A stretch of DNA of 29,812 nucleotides from Zancudomyces culisetae (taxonomy: Eukaryota; Kickxellomycota; Harpellomycetes; Harpellales; Legeriomycetaceae). Position 1 is the first letter of the stretch, and each line of letters opens with the position of its first letter. The translations under genes and the position numbers were made by a program. Positions 28,959-29,812 of the stretch are shown in pieces. Below the pieces are notes generated by a model. The model searched no databases. It was not told the DNA's origin and was given only the letters and a program-made list of their open reading frames with translations. The DNA lies in NCBI GenBank assembly GCA_001969505.1, contig LSSK01000869.1:1-29812 (forward strand). Reading direction: 5' to 3'.

Positions 28959-28990
28959 CCACATTACTACATTACCACATTACTACATTA
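28959..28990 (+). repeat. Two perfect copies of a 16-bp unit
   Basis: CCACATTACTACATTA twice in tandem, with partial units on either side (ATTGCC before, CCGTATT after). Confidence 0.9.
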
Positions 28991-29120
28991 CCGTATTTAC
29001 GTGACTTTATTATATCCAATTATTCCAACAACCAATAAATACTATGTAGTCAAATCAAAATCAGATTCAATAATGGCACCAGCACTGACCTTTGAATACT
29101 TCAAATCATCTGTTTCAAAT

Positions 29121-29205
29121 ATATGATGATTATATAGCAATTATGTTATTATTCATTATATTATTATGTTATTATATTGTTATATTATTATGTTATTGTA
29201 TTAGT
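29121..29205 (+). repeat. TTA/TGT-type AT microsatellite
   Basis: Imperfect repetition of TTATTATGTTAT and related units; low complexity, no coding sense. Confidence 0.8.
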
Positions 29206-29466
29206 TGTTGATTGTTTCTTTAGTAAAATCAATAGCGTGTACAAGTAGAGCTTTTATCAATTACTTAAAGTGGTTGATTGCCAAAAATACACTATATTAT
29301 ACATTACAAATATTCTATCCATACTATCTCAATATAATTTATTCAAACTCTAAATTAAAACAATGATGTACAGCTTTATCTACAACTTTATCATAAATTA
29401 TTTCAAATCCCAAAAGTGTGTGTAAATGTTGCATCCTGTAATCTAAACTCATAATATAGACACTAT

Positions 29467-29534
29467 AGCCTAAACTCTGTAGCCTAAACTCTGTAGCTTA
29501 AACTCTGTAGCCTAAACTCTGTAGCCTAAACTCT
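29467..29534 (+). repeat. 14-bp minisatellite, five copies
   Basis: Unit AGCCTAAACTCTGT occurs four times, with copy 3 carrying C-to-T, plus a fifth partial unit. Diverged copies (TGTAATCTAAACTC and TGTAATCTAAAT) flank both sides. It lies about 105 bp beyond the RING gene stop. On the other strand each unit contains TTTAGG. Confidence 0.95.
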
Positions 29535-29641
29535 ACACTCTCTGTAATCTAAATTTGCGTCATGTACTTTTTAACACACACCCTTCTATCAATTCTAAAC
29601 TCTTCTATTTCGACTATTCAAACATTGTAGAAATACACCCT

Positions 29642-29812
29642 CTATAAACCACCATTATTATTTGACCCCAAAGCTCCAACCATACTTAAATACAAGTCCA
29701 AATCACACGTTGGACACTGTACTGAATTATTCATTAAATAATTATCCAAACAAGATACATGGAATACGTGGCTACAAGGAATTGACCGGATAGGAACACC
29801 GCTAGATATTTG
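29642..29812 (-). CDS. RING-H2 finger protein, C-terminal 56 residues, cut by right window edge
   Basis: Family role: RING-H2 domains recruit an E2 and act as ubiquitin ligases. Seen: the frame enters from the window edge and ends at TAG 29644-29642. It reads IRSIPCSHVFHVSCLDNYLM, then QCPTC, then a short Leu/Gly/Asn tail. That is the second half of a C3H2C3 RING: C-x-H-x2-H-x2-C followed by CPxC. The first metal ligands lie outside the window, so the gene cannot be named. The RING is at the extreme C-terminus, as in several fungal E3 ligases. No functional link to UBC8 (5 kb away) is implied. Confidence 0.85.
   Translation of the reverse strand, partial: QISSGVPIRSIPCSHVFHVSCLDNYLMNNSVQCPTCDLDLYLSMVGALGSNNNGGL

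Larger units (their letters stand above)
27229..29641. other. Repeat-rich intergenic region between MFS and RING genes
   Basis: About 2.4 kb. Holds the MFS promoter sites (27391-27404), a possible gene remnant (28003-28265), a 39-codon ORF (28784-28903) and four short tandem repeats (28619, 28959, 29121 and 29467), all listed separately. Nothing else is recognised. Confidence 0.5.

Overview
The window looks like nuclear DNA of an AT-rich ascomycete yeast, probably an early-branching member of the Saccharomycotina. The recognisable genes are standard yeast housekeeping genes: a P4-ATPase flippase, the penta-EF-hand protein Pef1, a Ste20-type PAK kinase, a Zds1/Zds2 family protein, the actin-capping alpha subunit Cap1, pescadillo/Nop7, the ubiquitin-conjugating enzyme Ubc8, a Dal5/Tna1-type transporter and a RING-H2 protein. 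CTG falls at invariant leucines (PISL of the flippase, FRRLCI of Nop7), so CTG reads as Leu and this is not a CUG-Ser yeast. Introns are short (66-137 bp) with GT-AG ends and yeast-like branch sites. Ubc8 has four of them, and Pef1 and Cap1 one each.

Layout. 1-1319 (-): N-terminal part of a P4-ATPase, cut by the left edge. 3272-4148 (-): PEF1, with a near-perfect 38-bp inverted repeat about 200 bp upstream. 4.2-8.1 kb: long gene-poor stretch. 8151-10247 (+): Ste20-like kinase with a (Gly-Asn-Ser)15 tract. 10.3-15.9 kb: no recognised family; it holds a 149-codon secreted cysteine protein, a 46-codon signal-peptide ORF, a His-rich ORF and a frame split by one TGA. 15967-18888 (+): Zds-family protein. 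19704-20816 (+): CAP1. 21159-22868 (+): NOP7. 23402-24462 (+): UBC8. 24736-25411 (-): decayed glutathione S-transferase with three frameshifts and two stops. 25789-27228 (-): MFS transporter. 27.3-29.6 kb: repeat-rich spacer with a possible gene remnant. 29642-29812 (-): C-terminal RING-H2 fragment, cut by the right edge.

The genes do not form one pathway. There is a loose theme of cell polarity and actin: PAK kinase (Cdc42 effector), Zds (PP2A-Cdc55 and polarity regulator), Cap1 (actin capping) and a flippase. I read this as ordinary yeast gene order, not a dedicated system. No tRNA, rRNA, intact transposon, CRISPR array or plasmid element was recognised. The signals most worth a second look are the inverted repeat at 4351-4440, the shattered GST gene, the orphan secreted ORFs between 11.6 and 13.7 kb, and a switch in several genes from purine-rich 5' halves to pyrimidine- or C-rich 3' halves.
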